This document shows, piece by piece, positions 44,253 to 52,453 of a DNA stretch of 64,000 bases. This stretch comes from CBDDEH01 sp965226865 (GTDB taxonomy: Bacteria; Chloroflexota; Dehalococcoidia; Lucifugimonadales; JAGWBF01). The stretch covers positions 1,178,001 to 1,242,000 of the forward strand of contig CBDDEH010000004.1 of NCBI GenBank assembly GCA_965226865.1, read 5' to 3'. Position 1 is the stretch's first letter. Each line of letters begins with the position of its first letter. Below the pieces are notes generated by a model. It did no database searches. It was given only the letters and a program-made list of their open reading frames with translations, and was not told the DNA's origin. A program made the position numbers and the translations under genes.

Positions 44253-44321
44253 AAGGGGTCGGTTGAGTGGCGGTATCTTATCACCGGGTATGTGCTATGT
44301 AAATGATTGAGCGTTGGTACG

Positions 44322-44350
44322 TTGACAGCACATAGGGGTTCCTGTACGAT
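44322..44350 (+). promoter_or_regulatory. Promoter upstream of the GlcG/HbpS gene
   Basis: TTGACA (44322-44327) and TACGAT (44345-44350) with 17-bp spacing, 29 bp before the ATG. AGGAGG at 44368-44373 is a strong ribosome site. Confidence 0.6.
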
Positions 44351-44378
44351 TGGTTCGCAAAATTTTAGGAGGTTAGCC

Positions 44379-44777
44379 ATGTCTTTTACCCTGGATGAAG
44401 CAGATCGAATGATGGATGCAGCAGTCGCAAAGGCCAAGGAACTTGGATTCAGCGTCAGCATCGCCATAGTTGATGCTGGAGCGCATCTTGTAGCCTTCAA
44501 ACGAATGGACGGAGCAATCTGGGCTGGCGTATTTGGAAGCCAGGGCAAAGCCTCGACTTCAGCGGCCTATGGCATGAAGTCGGGAGTCTTGGAAGGGGCA
44601 GCTGATAACCCGGTCATCGTAGGAGTTTCGGCGACACAAGGCCCGGGAGCGATCATTCCAGCGCAAGGTGGAGTTCCCATAGTTAGGGACGGCGTCGTGG
44701 TCGGTGGCATCGGCGCTGGCGGGGCTACATCTGAAGGCGACGAGCAGATCGCCGAAGCGGGAGCCGCCAAACTGTAG
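44379..44777 (+). CDS. GlcG/HbpS family (heme-binding-like) protein
   Basis: 132 residues. FTLDEADRMMDAAVAKAKELGFSVSIAIVDAGAHLVAFKRMDGA is the family N-terminus, and QGGVPIVRDGVVVGGIGAGGATSEGDEQIAEAGAA is the glycine-rich C-terminus. Members include HbpS, which binds heme in Streptomyces, and GlcG near glycolate genes. No secretion signal is seen, so it is cytosolic. It is often encoded beside catabolic enzymes. Its gene sits between the amidohydrolase genes with its own promoter. Confidence 0.9.
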   Translation: MSFTLDEADRMMDAAVAKAKELGFSVSIAIVDAGAHLVAFKRMDGAIWAGVFGSQGKASTSAAYGMKSGVLEGAADNPVIVGVSATQGPGAIIPAQGGVPIVRDGVVVGGIGAGGATSEGDEQIAEAGAAKL

Positions 44778-44791
44778 CTTCGGGCAATCAG

Positions 44792-44839
44792 GATTATCAA
44801 GAACCGCATTCAGCTTTACGAATGCGGTTCTTGATAATC
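44792..44839. terminator. 20-bp perfect hairpin after the GlcG/HbpS gene
   Basis: Arms 44792-44811 and 44820-44839 are exact inverted repeats of 20 bp (GATTATCAAGAACCGCATTC and its complement) around an 8-base loop AGCTTTAC. There is no T-run, so it is not a standard intrinsic terminator. It ends 5 bp before the -35 box of the next promoter, so it may instead insulate transcripts or bind a regulator. Confidence 0.5.
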
Positions 44840-44844
44840 GCAAA

Positions 44845-44874
44845 TTGACACCCAATTGGCCACACCGATATAAT
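44845..44874 (+). promoter_or_regulatory. Near-consensus promoter of amidohydrolase D (TTGACA-N18-TATAAT)
   Basis: TTGACA (44845-44850) and TATAAT (44869-44874), spacing 18, with the start codon at 44908. Same architecture as at 37464 and 40995. Confidence 0.75.
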
Positions 44875-44907
44875 CCAAATGACACCCATCACCACCAGGA
44901 GACGACT

Positions 44908-46032
44908 ATGGGCGACTATAAAATTTTATCGATGGACGACCATGTATTCGAGCCACCCGACCTGTGGCAGGAGAGAATAGACCCTAAATTCAGAGAACGG
45001 GCTCCTCGAATCGGCACCGCGGACGACGGCAACGACTATTGGTACTGTGACGGTGCGAGAATATGCTTCCTCGGAGGAGGAACTCAGGCTGGATTAAGGT
45101 TCGAAGACCCGAAAAAATTGTCCTTCGGCGATAAATATGAGAATGCTAGGCCCGGTGGATACGATCCTGTAGAGCGGATCAAGGACATGGACATGGATGG
45201 GGTGGATATGAGTACCATGTACCCCACATGCGGTCTTACCCTCTATTCGGCGCCGGATACCCAATTGGTGAACGCGATGTTTCAAGCGTACAACAACTGG
45301 CTTGCTGATTTCTGTAGCCACAATCCGAAGCTGCTTAAGGGCCTCTGTTTGATCAACCTGGATGATATCCAGTGGGGTATCAAGGAGTTGGAGCGCTGCC
45401 ACAAGATGGGCCTAATCGGAGCATGTATCCCTTCTTACGTCGACCCCAGCCGACCTTATCAGGACCCCGTTTACGAGCCGTTTTGGGCCACTGCAAACGA
45501 TCTTGAGATACCTCTGTCCCTCCACGTCGCCACCAACCGCGCCGGCTTGGGTGACAAGCTTATCGACTTCGTCGACAACATGCCGGCAGACACCGTAGCC
45601 AACATGGACTACTGGGTGCGTACATCGCTGGCCCAGATGATTCTTGGTGGTATTTTCGAGAAATATCCCAAGCTCCAGGTTGGCTCGATTGAGCACGAGG
45701 TTTCCTGGGTTCCTTATTTTCTGGAGCGGCTGGACTACACCTACACTCAGAGGGCCCAGCTTAGCCACTGGTATCATTACAAAGACGATTCTCTTCCCAG
45801 CGACTTCTTCCGCCGCAACGTGTTCGTAGGCTTCCAAGAGGACAGTCTTGGCATAAAGCTAAGGCATGAGATCGGTCTCAACGTCCTCCAGTGGGGCTCG
45901 GACTATCCCCACCAGGAATCCACCTTCCCGAGGAGCCGCCAGATCCTGGAAGAGATTCTGGTCGACTGCACCGAAGAAGAAAAGGCGTTGATTGCCGGTG
46001 GTAACGGTGCCAGAGTTTACCACCTTAATTAG
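44908..46032 (+). CDS. Amidohydrolase family protein, paralogue D
   Basis: 374 residues from ATG 44908 with AGGAG 6 bp upstream. A longer open frame to 44704 runs through the hairpin and is rejected. GDYKILSMDDHVFEPPDLW, IPLSLHVATNRAG and WGSDYPHQESTFPRS give the metal-site pattern. It matches B over its whole length, except that the region after residue 30 (GNDYWYCDGARICFLGGGTQ) differs from WWFTDGQKGQSVASG in B. It is probably a third enzyme on a related substrate. It ends 8 bp inside the convergent fusion gene. Confidence 0.9.
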   Translation: MGDYKILSMDDHVFEPPDLWQERIDPKFRERAPRIGTADDGNDYWYCDGARICFLGGGTQAGLRFEDPKKLSFGDKYENARPGGYDPVERIKDMDMDGVDMSTMYPTCGLTLYSAPDTQLVNAMFQAYNNWLADFCSHNPKLLKGLCLINLDDIQWGIKELERCHKMGLIGACIPSYVDPSRPYQDPVYEPFWATANDLEIPLSLHVATNRAGLGDKLIDFVDNMPADTVANMDYWVRTSLAQMILGGIFEKYPKLQVGSIEHEVSWVPYFLERLDYTYTQRAQLSHWYHYKDDSLPSDFFRRNVFVGFQEDSLGIKLRHEIGLNVLQWGSDYPHQESTFPRSRQILEEILVDCTEEEKALIAGGNGARVYHLN

Positions 46033-47194
46033 CGAACCTGCCAGAGCGTATTTCAGCCGAGGAAGTGTCCTCGCGAAATTTGGCCTCTGGAAGGGCATCG
46101 AATAGGTCTTCAAACCCTGAAGGGATAGAGACATCCTCTAGAGTCCGAAATACTCCCCCATGCTCCCTACCTGCCACCAGGAAATGGCATCGTCTATCAC
46201 GTATGTTGGACAACGCAGCGAGCACACCCGCTTCCCCTCCATGGTATTTGGAGTCCACCAGCCGGACCGCCGTATCCGATCCTATGATAAACGTACCTCC
46301 AGGCAAGACATTGGCCTTTTCAGTGAACGTCGGAGCCGTGGTTACCACCACACGCCGCTTCCCATGGAACTGTCCCAACCGCCGCCTTAGCTCGTCTTCT
46401 TCCAGAGGTGGCTTGTCCACGTTGACAACCGATATTTCGAAGACAACGTCGGTGCCCAACGTCTCGGCTCCGACTTGAGCCAGCTTCTCATGGCCAACGT
46501 GGAGAGGATCGAAGGACCCCGAAAGCACGGCTGCCTTAGGTGGGTCGTTTGCCGCCATGCGTCCATCGGGATACACGGTCACTGATCTGATATGGCTCTC
46601 AGACTGGGTACTCGGGTGGAGCAGGCTGCGAAGGGGGTCGTCATGGCTTGCCTTGACGACTTCCAGAGTGTCCCCGTCCATGAGGTCCATAGCCAGGCTA
46701 AGTTTGACACCAAAAGATTCTGCCAACGCACGGAGGATAAGCCTGCTCACCAGTTCCTCTTCCGCGCTCCTACCCCGCTCGCCTTTGGCCAGGGTCAGAT
46801 TGTATGTTGCAACGCCTATCTCGTCCCAGATCGCGATGTGGCTGCGATGCTCTCCGAGCTTGGGCCGGTTGGTGGCGATGGCGGCAGTGCACCCGAGGCC
46901 GACAACCCGCGCCTGCTCCTCTCGCAAGCGTAGAGCCGAGCCAAAGGCACGGGATGCCATTTCCCTCGCCTGCTCCGGAGAAACGTACTCGACGGGTTCA
47001 TGGCCCAGGAACTCTATCATGGCTCGCCGTCCATAGGGCACCAAGGCCTCTAGAACCGTGTCGGACGCACCCGGTGCGGCCATCAACCAGGCCAGGGCCT
47101 GTGTGCCGGCCCCCGTTACGACCAGCACGGCCTTGTCGGACGAGGCGTGAATCTCCTCCACAACTCGGAAAATATCATCGTTAATTTCAACCAC
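46025..47194 (-). CDS. Fusion of CinA C-terminal (PncC-like) domain and NMN adenylyltransferase-like domain
   Basis: 389 residues. The N-terminal half (about 1-200) resembles the CinA C-terminal/NMN deamidase fold: ALAWLMAAPGASDTVLEALVPYGRRAMIEFLG and VVGLGCTAAIATNRP. The catalytic Ser-rich ESCTGG motif of PncC is not seen, and VVTGAGTQ stands there instead. The C-terminal half has a nucleotidyltransferase fold: SGSFDPLHVGHEKL (HxGH) near 227 and SSAEIRSG (the ISSTxIR counterpart) near 380. The two activities together would suggest NMN or NAD salvage. That is inference, and the first domain may be inactive or act on another amide. The overlap with D is 8 bp. Confidence 0.82.
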   Translation of the reverse strand: MVEINDDIFRVVEEIHASSDKAVLVVTGAGTQALAWLMAAPGASDTVLEALVPYGRRAMIEFLGHEPVEYVSPEQAREMASRAFGSALRLREEQARVVGLGCTAAIATNRPKLGEHRSHIAIWDEIGVATYNLTLAKGERGRSAEEELVSRLILRALAESFGVKLSLAMDLMDGDTLEVVKASHDDPLRSLLHPSTQSESHIRSVTVYPDGRMAANDPPKAAVLSGSFDPLHVGHEKLAQVGAETLGTDVVFEISVVNVDKPPLEEDELRRRLGQFHGKRRVVVTTAPTFTEKANVLPGGTFIIGSDTAVRLVDSKYHGGEAGVLAALSNIRDRRCHFLVAGREHGGVFRTLEDVSIPSGFEDLFDALPEAKFREDTSSAEIRSGRFAN

Positions 47195-47310
47195 GACCCT
47201 AGTCTAACATGGCGGATCACGGGCACGGGAAAGGTTGGGGCCAAGCTGCCGATGCTATAATGACCTCAGGTTTCTTTGCTAGGGAACCAAATGCAGGAAA
47301 GGTCGTCAAA

Positions 47311-48357
47311 ATGGACCAGATCAGGCTGACAGCCCTGGCTAACTGCGCCGGTTGAGCCGCCAAGTTTAGCCCAGAGGACCTGGAGCATATCTTAGGCTAT
47401 ATCCCCGCTGTGAACCACCAGGACATTCTGGTGGGTGGAGACACAGGGGACGATGCCGCCGTTTACCGCATCGGCGACAACACGGCCCTGGTGCTGACGG
47501 TGGACTTCTTTCCCCCGATCATCGACGACCCATTCAGCTTCGGGGCAATAGCCGTCGCCAACTCCCTGAGCGACGTTTACGCCATGGGGGGTAGGCCTCT
47601 TGTGGCCCTTAACATCGTCGGATTTCCCGCGGAACTGCCCAAGGAGATACTCGGCGAAATATTGCGCGGCGGTCAAGCCAAGGCCCAGGAGGCGGACTGC
47701 ACTATTATAGGCGGCCACACCGTCTACGATAATGAACCCAAATATGGCCTGGCGGTGGTTGGAACGGTTGAACCCGGGAAGGAGATCACCAACGCCGGTT
47801 GCCAGCCCGGGGATAACCTCGTTCTCACCAAGCCCTTGGGCACCGGGATAATCACCACCGCTGCCAAACAAGATGCAACCGAGCCCGGAGTCGTCGATGG
47901 TGCGGTGGCCGTGATGATCACACTGAACAGGGCTGCTTCGGAAGCGATGATAAAAGTCGGGGTCAACGCGTGTACCGACATCACCGGTTTCGGACTGATT
48001 GGGCACCTGAGCTCTATGATGAAAGCGAGCGGCACTGCGGCCAGGGTAAATGCCTCCAAGGTACCTGTAATACCAGGCACCCTGGATCTAATAGCGAAAG
48101 GTATAGCGCCTGCTGGAACTCGTCGAAACTTGAAAGAAGTCGGCAAGAAAGTCCTCTGGCACAAGAACGTCAGTGAAGATACCAAAATCCTTCTGGCGGA
48201 CGCTCAGACATCGGGCGGCCTTCTGATATCAATATCACCGGAACGAACCGACGGCCTGTTGAGCGAACTGGGGCAGGCAGGCGTCGAAGCAACGGTGGTT
48301 GGAGAGGTTTCCATGCCCATTGCAGATAGCGAAAGTCGGATACAGGTCTTGCCCTAA
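47311..48357 (+). CDS. selD: Selenide, water dikinase with selenocysteine (UGA) at residue 15
   Basis: 348 residues read from ATG 47311 through an in-frame TGA at 47353-47355. The active-site region reads ANCAGUAAKFSP, with U at 15 and the conserved Lys at 18, exactly where SelD proteins carry Cys or Sec. A simple stop-based call would begin at 47410 and lose the catalytic segment. The rest is clear SelD: GGDTGDDAAVYRI, DFFPPIIDDPFSFGAIAVANSLSDVYAMGG, LADAQTSGGLLIS. The enzyme makes selenophosphate from selenide and ATP. A TATAAT at 47256-47261 may be the -10 box. Confidence 0.93.
47371..47383 (+). promoter_or_regulatory. Candidate bacterial SECIS apical hairpin in selD mRNA
   Basis: CCAG (47371-47374), loop AGGAC, CTGG (47380-47383). 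The loop lies 20-24 bases after the UGA, within the spacing used by bacterial SECIS elements for SelB. The lower stem is weak by eye. Confidence 0.5.
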
Positions 48358-48364
48358 CCAAATC

Positions 48365-49018
48365 CTACAGCTTTATGATGCCCCGCTGGACCGCTAGGGT
48401 CACGGCCCCGGTGCGGTCGTTGACGCCTAGCTTCTGAAAGATGTTGGCCACGTGGGTTTTGGCAGTGCTCTCGCTGACGGACAGGCTGGCGGCGATCTGT
48501 TTGTTGGCCGCACCCGTGGCCATCAGACGAAGAACCTCCAACTCCCGCTCCGAGAGGATGTCCGACGGGCCTCCGTGGCCTGTCTGCTTTGATATCTGTG
48601 CAAAGCGGTCGAGGGCCCTGCTGGCCACAGAGGGCTGTATGAGAGACTCGCCGCGATAGGCTGCTCGAACGGCGTTGAAGAGGTCCTCTCTGGACGAGTC
48701 CTTCAAGAGATAGCTCTTGGCCCCTGCCTCTATGGCATGGAAGATGTACTCGTCGGTATCAAAGGTGGTCAGGACAATGAACCTGGCTCCCAGCCTAAGC
48801 TCGGTTATTTGGCGCATGGCCTCCACGCCATCCATTTCCGGCATTCTCAGGTCCATTAAGATGACATCCGGCGACAGTTCTTGGGCTTTGGCCACTGCCT
48901 CCAAACCGTTCATAGCTTCCCCGACTACCTGGAAATCCTTCTCGCGGGACAACATCATTGATATTCCATCCCTAACGACCGGGTGATCATCGACGATTAG
49001 CACTCTCACAATGTCCAC
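48365..49018 (-). CDS. LuxR/NarL-family response regulator
   Basis: 217 residues. The receiver domain has VLIVDDHPVVRDGISMML (acidic pair) and PDVILMDLRMPEMDG, where the Asp after VILM is the phosphorylation site, near residue 55. LTTFDTDEYIFHAIEAGAKSYLLKD holds the conserved Thr and Lys. The C-terminal helix-turn-helix is LSERELEVLRLMATGAANKQIAASLSVSESTAKTHVANIFQKLGV. It follows its presumed kinase gene, now broken by an IS, on the same strand. Without an active partner it may be orphaned or serve another kinase. Confidence 0.93.
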   Translation of the reverse strand: MDIVRVLIVDDHPVVRDGISMMLSREKDFQVVGEAMNGLEAVAKAQELSPDVILMDLRMPEMDGVEAMRQITELRLGARFIVLTTFDTDEYIFHAIEAGAKSYLLKDSSREDLFNAVRAAYRGESLIQPSVASRALDRFAQISKQTGHGGPSDILSERELEVLRLMATGAANKQIAASLSVSESTAKTHVANIFQKLGVNDRTGAVTLAVQRGIIKL

Positions 49019-49049
49019 GATGTTCCTCTCTGGCGCTCGTATTTACTAG

Positions 49050-49293
49050 CTAAGCTGGAATTTTGACCTGGATTGTGGTTCCTACATCCGGCTCACTTGA
49101 TAATTCAAAAGTGCCACCCAATAACTTGGCCCTCTGCTCCATTCCCCTCGTTCCGAATCCACCGCCGAGGCCCTTGCGACGAGCCTCCATCACATCAAAC
49201 CCATGCCCGTTGTCCTGAATGGTGATGCCAACAAGATCTGTTGAATAGTCAAGTTTCACCGTTGTCTCCGTAGCTGTCGAGTGACGAAGGGAG
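49050..49293 (-). pseudogene. Histidine kinase, C-terminal ATPase fragment (separated by IS)
   Basis: About 80 residues: SLRHSTATETTVKLDYSTDLVGITIQDNGHGFDVMEARRKGLGGGFGTRGMEQRAKLLGG in outline, that is the end of the N box, the G1 box DNGHGFD and the G2 region GTRGM of a NarX/DegS-type kinase. The IS3 element begins at 49294. The matching front part is at 50621-52453. About 30 residues of the ATPase domain expected between FSQSG and SLRHS are missing from both parts, so the insertion was accompanied by a deletion. Confidence 0.8.
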
Positions 49294-49355
49294 TGAGGTA
49301 GGATGGGAAAAGTGGACACCAAAGTCGGATAAGCTAGAGAGACGGAGGTGTCAGG

Positions 49356-50589
49356 ATGAAGAGGGCCCCGCAAGGAAGGTATACCAGGGAATTCCGACAG
49401 GAAGCAGTGAAGCTGGTATTGGAAGAGAATCTGTCATTGCCAGAGGCAGGGCGTCGGTTGTCCTTACCGCCATCGACGTTGGGGTATTGGGTGAAGCTAT
49501 ATAAGGCCGGCAAATTGGGAGACGTGGACAAGAGCTACCGGCCCTTGACCGACGTGGAGATGGAGCTGGCCCGGACGAAGAAAGAACTGGCGGAAGTGAA
49601 GATGGAGCGGGACATCCTAAAAAAGCAGCCGCGTACTTTGCCAGGGAGTCGCTGCCCGGTACGCGATGATGAACCAACTGCGGCTCGATTACCCCACATC
49701 TGTCCTGAGCCGAATGTTGGTCGTATCGGCCAGTGGCTACTATGCCTGGGTGGACAGGCCGCCGAGCAAGCGAGCGCGAGAGGAAGTGCGGCTGGAGCTT
49801 GAGATCAAGGCGGCCCACAAGCGGACGAGACAGACCTATGGCCCGGAACGGTTACAGCGTGACCTGGCGGAGCATGGCGTTCGGGTGGGTATTGGCCGCA
49901 TCAAGCGTATCCGGAAGAAGTTGGGCATACGCTGCAAGCAAAAGAGGAGGTTCAAGGCGACCACTCAGTCCAGGCACAGGCTGTCGGTCGCGGAGAACGT
50001 CTTGGGCCAGCAGTTCAAGGTCTGCCGGCCCAACGCAGTGTGGGTCACAGCTATCGGATACTGAGAGCCAACGCACCAACAAAGCCGGCCCAACGCAGTG
50101 TGGGTCACAGACATCACATATGTCCCCACAGATGAGGGCTGGCTGTACCTGGCAGGCCACAAGGACCTGTTTACCGGAGAGATCGTGGGCTATGCCATGG
50201 GAGAACGGTTGAGCAGGAACCTGGTGAGCCAGTCACTCCTCCGGGCGCTCTCCAGCAAGCGTCCCTCAGCGGGAGTCCTGCATCATTCAGACCGGGGCAG
50301 CCAGTACTGCTCCCAGGAGTATAGGAGTCTTCTGGAACGGTTTGGACTGCAAACCTCCATGAGCAGGACAGGCAATTGTTTTGACAACGCGCCGATGGAG
50401 AGCTTCTGGGGCACCCTCAAGCAAGAACTGGTTCACCACCGCCACTACGGGAGCAGACGAGAGGCAGTTCGTGACATCACGGAATACGTCGAGAGCTTCT
50501 ACAATCGCCAGCGCCGGCAGGCTAGGCTAGGATTCCTCTCACCTGCAGCCTATGAAAAGAGCTACTATGCTGGGCTACTGGCTGCATGA
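49356..50589 (+). pseudogene. IS3-family transposase orfA/orfB, decayed
   Basis: orfA (MKRAPQGRYTREFRQEAVKLV, helix-turn-helix) ends in KMERDILKK at a slippery A-AAA-AAG (49619-49625), as used for programmed -1 frameshifting into orfB. After the shift AAAYFARESLPG is followed by a stop, and the next frame continues YAMMNQLRLDY, so a second indel is present. orfB carries WVTDITY, LHHSDRGSQY and NAPMESFWGTLKQE, the DDE residues. A 60-bp duplication (27-bp repeat at 50024-50050 and 50084-50110) interrupts it just at the first Asp. It is probably inactive. Confidence 0.85.
50024..50110. repeat. 60-bp-period direct duplication inside IS3 orfB
   Basis: Two copies of a 27-bp sequence starting GCCGGCCCAACGCAGTG at 50024-50050 and 50084-50110 surround 33 bp of filler. 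The first copy reads WVTAIGY then stop, and the second restores WVTDITY. The duplication breaks the transposase at its first catalytic Asp. Confidence 0.8.
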
Positions 50590-50620
50590 AAGCTTTCGTG
50601 TCCACTATTGACATCCGACC

Positions 50621-52453
50621 TCACCCCGATTGCGAAAAGTGGATCTTCTGTCCTTTGCTTGGCAACCGTAGTATCTCTTCCTTGATAGCAGCCTCAAGAT
50701 TCTTGCTCTCAAGACTCTGCGGGGGAAGGTTCCAGACCGATCGTCTCGCTTCCTGAAGACTGTCCCTTGCCAGGGCCTTGGCACTCTGGAGGTGGTCGGC
50801 CATTTCAGATGGGCTCTTCTCTGCAGCCTGTTCTGCCGCTTCCATTTGAATTACGATTCCAGTAAAACCTTGTGCCAGGGTATCGTGTATTTCCCGAGCC
50901 ATCCGGTTTCGCTCTTCTAAGATAGCCAGGTCTCGCTCCTGACCTACCACCATCTCCTGCGCGCGCTTCTGATTGGTGATATCGCGTACAATCCCTTGGA
51001 TCTCTCTGACTCCTTCATCGGAAGGTCGTAGACTGGCCGTCAGGAGGCAGTCCATCAAAGTGCCATCCTTTTTGAGAAGCTGCACTTCGAAACCGTTCAC
51101 GAACCCGGTCTGCGCCATAAGGTCGCGAAATCGGTCTCCGTCATCGGGATCAGCGAACCGATCTCCTACAACAGATCCGATTGCGTCCTCCACGGAAAAC
51201 CCGAATAGTTTCAAGGCGGCCTGATTGGCTGCTATCACATTCCCATCCCTGCTGATAAATATGGCATCCTGGGACTCTTCGAAGAGAGACCGAAATCTTT
51301 CCTCACTCTCTTTTACCTCCTCGGTTCGCTGGGCGACCCGTTCTTCCAGTTTCTCGTAGGATTCGTGAAGTTGTGAGGCCATTAGGTTAAACTCGCGGCC
51401 CAGCATACCGATCTCATCTGAGGACGTGACTGGTATGGATTGACTGAAGTTGCCGCCGGCAATCTGCCTGGCAGCGCGGATGAGGTTGTCCACCGGCCTC
51501 ATGATCCGCCTGAGACCGACGATTACGAACAGAATGGGAATGACGATGCCGAGGGCCAGGAGAATCAGTAGATAATTCCTAGCGCTCTGACTTTCGCTGA
51601 TCAGCCCAGACCAAGCTTCCTCGGTGACCAGGCTCCAGGTTGTTCCTGGAACCGGCGAAAAGCCTGCCACAATATCCTCTCCTGAGAAGCTCGACGTCCT
51701 GCGGGATTCAGTCGAACCCGCCAACACCTGCCGCACGATTTCCTGGCCCGAGAAGTCAGAGCCGATTTGGTTGGAGTTGGAGTGATAGATCACCCGGCCG
51801 TTGGAGTCCACCAGAAAGGCATCGCCGTCTTTCTTGATCCTGAGACGGACGATACTCGCGTAAAGGGCGCTGGCGGCGCTGTCCTGAAGTCCGAACATGC
51901 CTACAAGAGACCCTCGAAAAAGGCCATTTTCATCGGTTATGGGCACCGCTACCGCCACCGTTTCTTCCTCTCTCCCGGGCCCACGCACGACGTCGGTCAG
52001 GTGGGGCTGTGGGAAACGGAGCACTCTGCGAAAGAAACTCCGCTGAGACCAGTCCTGGCCGATTAGCTCCTGGCGGTAGGGCTGGGTTGCCGTGATTACA
52101 CCGGAGTTGCTCAGCAGAAAGACACCCGCATCGAACACGACAAGCCGCCCTCTGGCATCTTGAAGAGCTCTGGTCTGGCTGGCAGGATCATCTCCGTGGA
52201 TGGAGGGAGTACGGGCGACGTCTGTCAATAAATCGCTGAACACCGCAAGTTCGGTCGCGACTTGGCTGGCCGACAAACGGACCAAGTCGGCATTCTTGTC
52301 TATTACGAGGTCCTCGGTAACATCCTGATAGGCATAAAAGTTCTGTACGGCAACAGCCGCCAGGATGATGGCTGTAGGAACGAAGAGCCACAGAAGTATC
52401 TTGACTCTGAGGCTTCTGAAAAGAGGTGCTAACCGGTGTGGTACAAACGTCAA
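50621..52453 (-). pseudogene. Histidine kinase, N-terminal part (dCACHE, HAMP, PAS, HisKA_3), truncated by IS
   Basis: 610 residues. One membrane helix near 20-40, an extracellular CACHE sensor (about 45-280), a second helix near 297-317, HAMP (RRIMRPVDNLIRAARQIAGGN), and a PAS domain (RFRSLFEESQDAIFISRDGNVIAANQAALKLFG) follow. The dimerisation domain carries the phospho-acceptor in MAREIHDTLAQGFTGIVIQ. The protein stops at the IS end after KIHFSQSG, before the ATPase catalytic boxes, and cannot phosphorylate. The ATG overlaps the stop of the solute-binding protein gene by 4 bp, so the operon order is SBP, kinase, regulator. Confidence 0.85.

Larger units (their letters stand above)
49294..50623 (+). 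mobile_element. IS3-family insertion sequence (about 1330 bp), degenerate
   Basis: The ends TGAGGTAGGATGGGAAAAG (49294 on) and, on the opposite strand from 50623, TGAGGTCGGATGTCAATAG are imperfect inverted repeats, both continuing into TGGACAC. They enclose an IS3-type orfA/orfB. No direct repeat flanks the element, consistent with the deletion in the host kinase gene. The kinase stop codon (50621-50623) is contributed by the IS end. Confidence 0.85.

Noticed and set aside
44704..44907. 68-residue N-terminal extension of amidohydrolase D
   Set aside because: It crosses the hairpin and promoter; paralogues start at the equivalent of 44908.
49666..50064. A separate functional 132-aa protein
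   Set aside because: It is the front part of IS3 orfB cut off by the 60-bp duplication.
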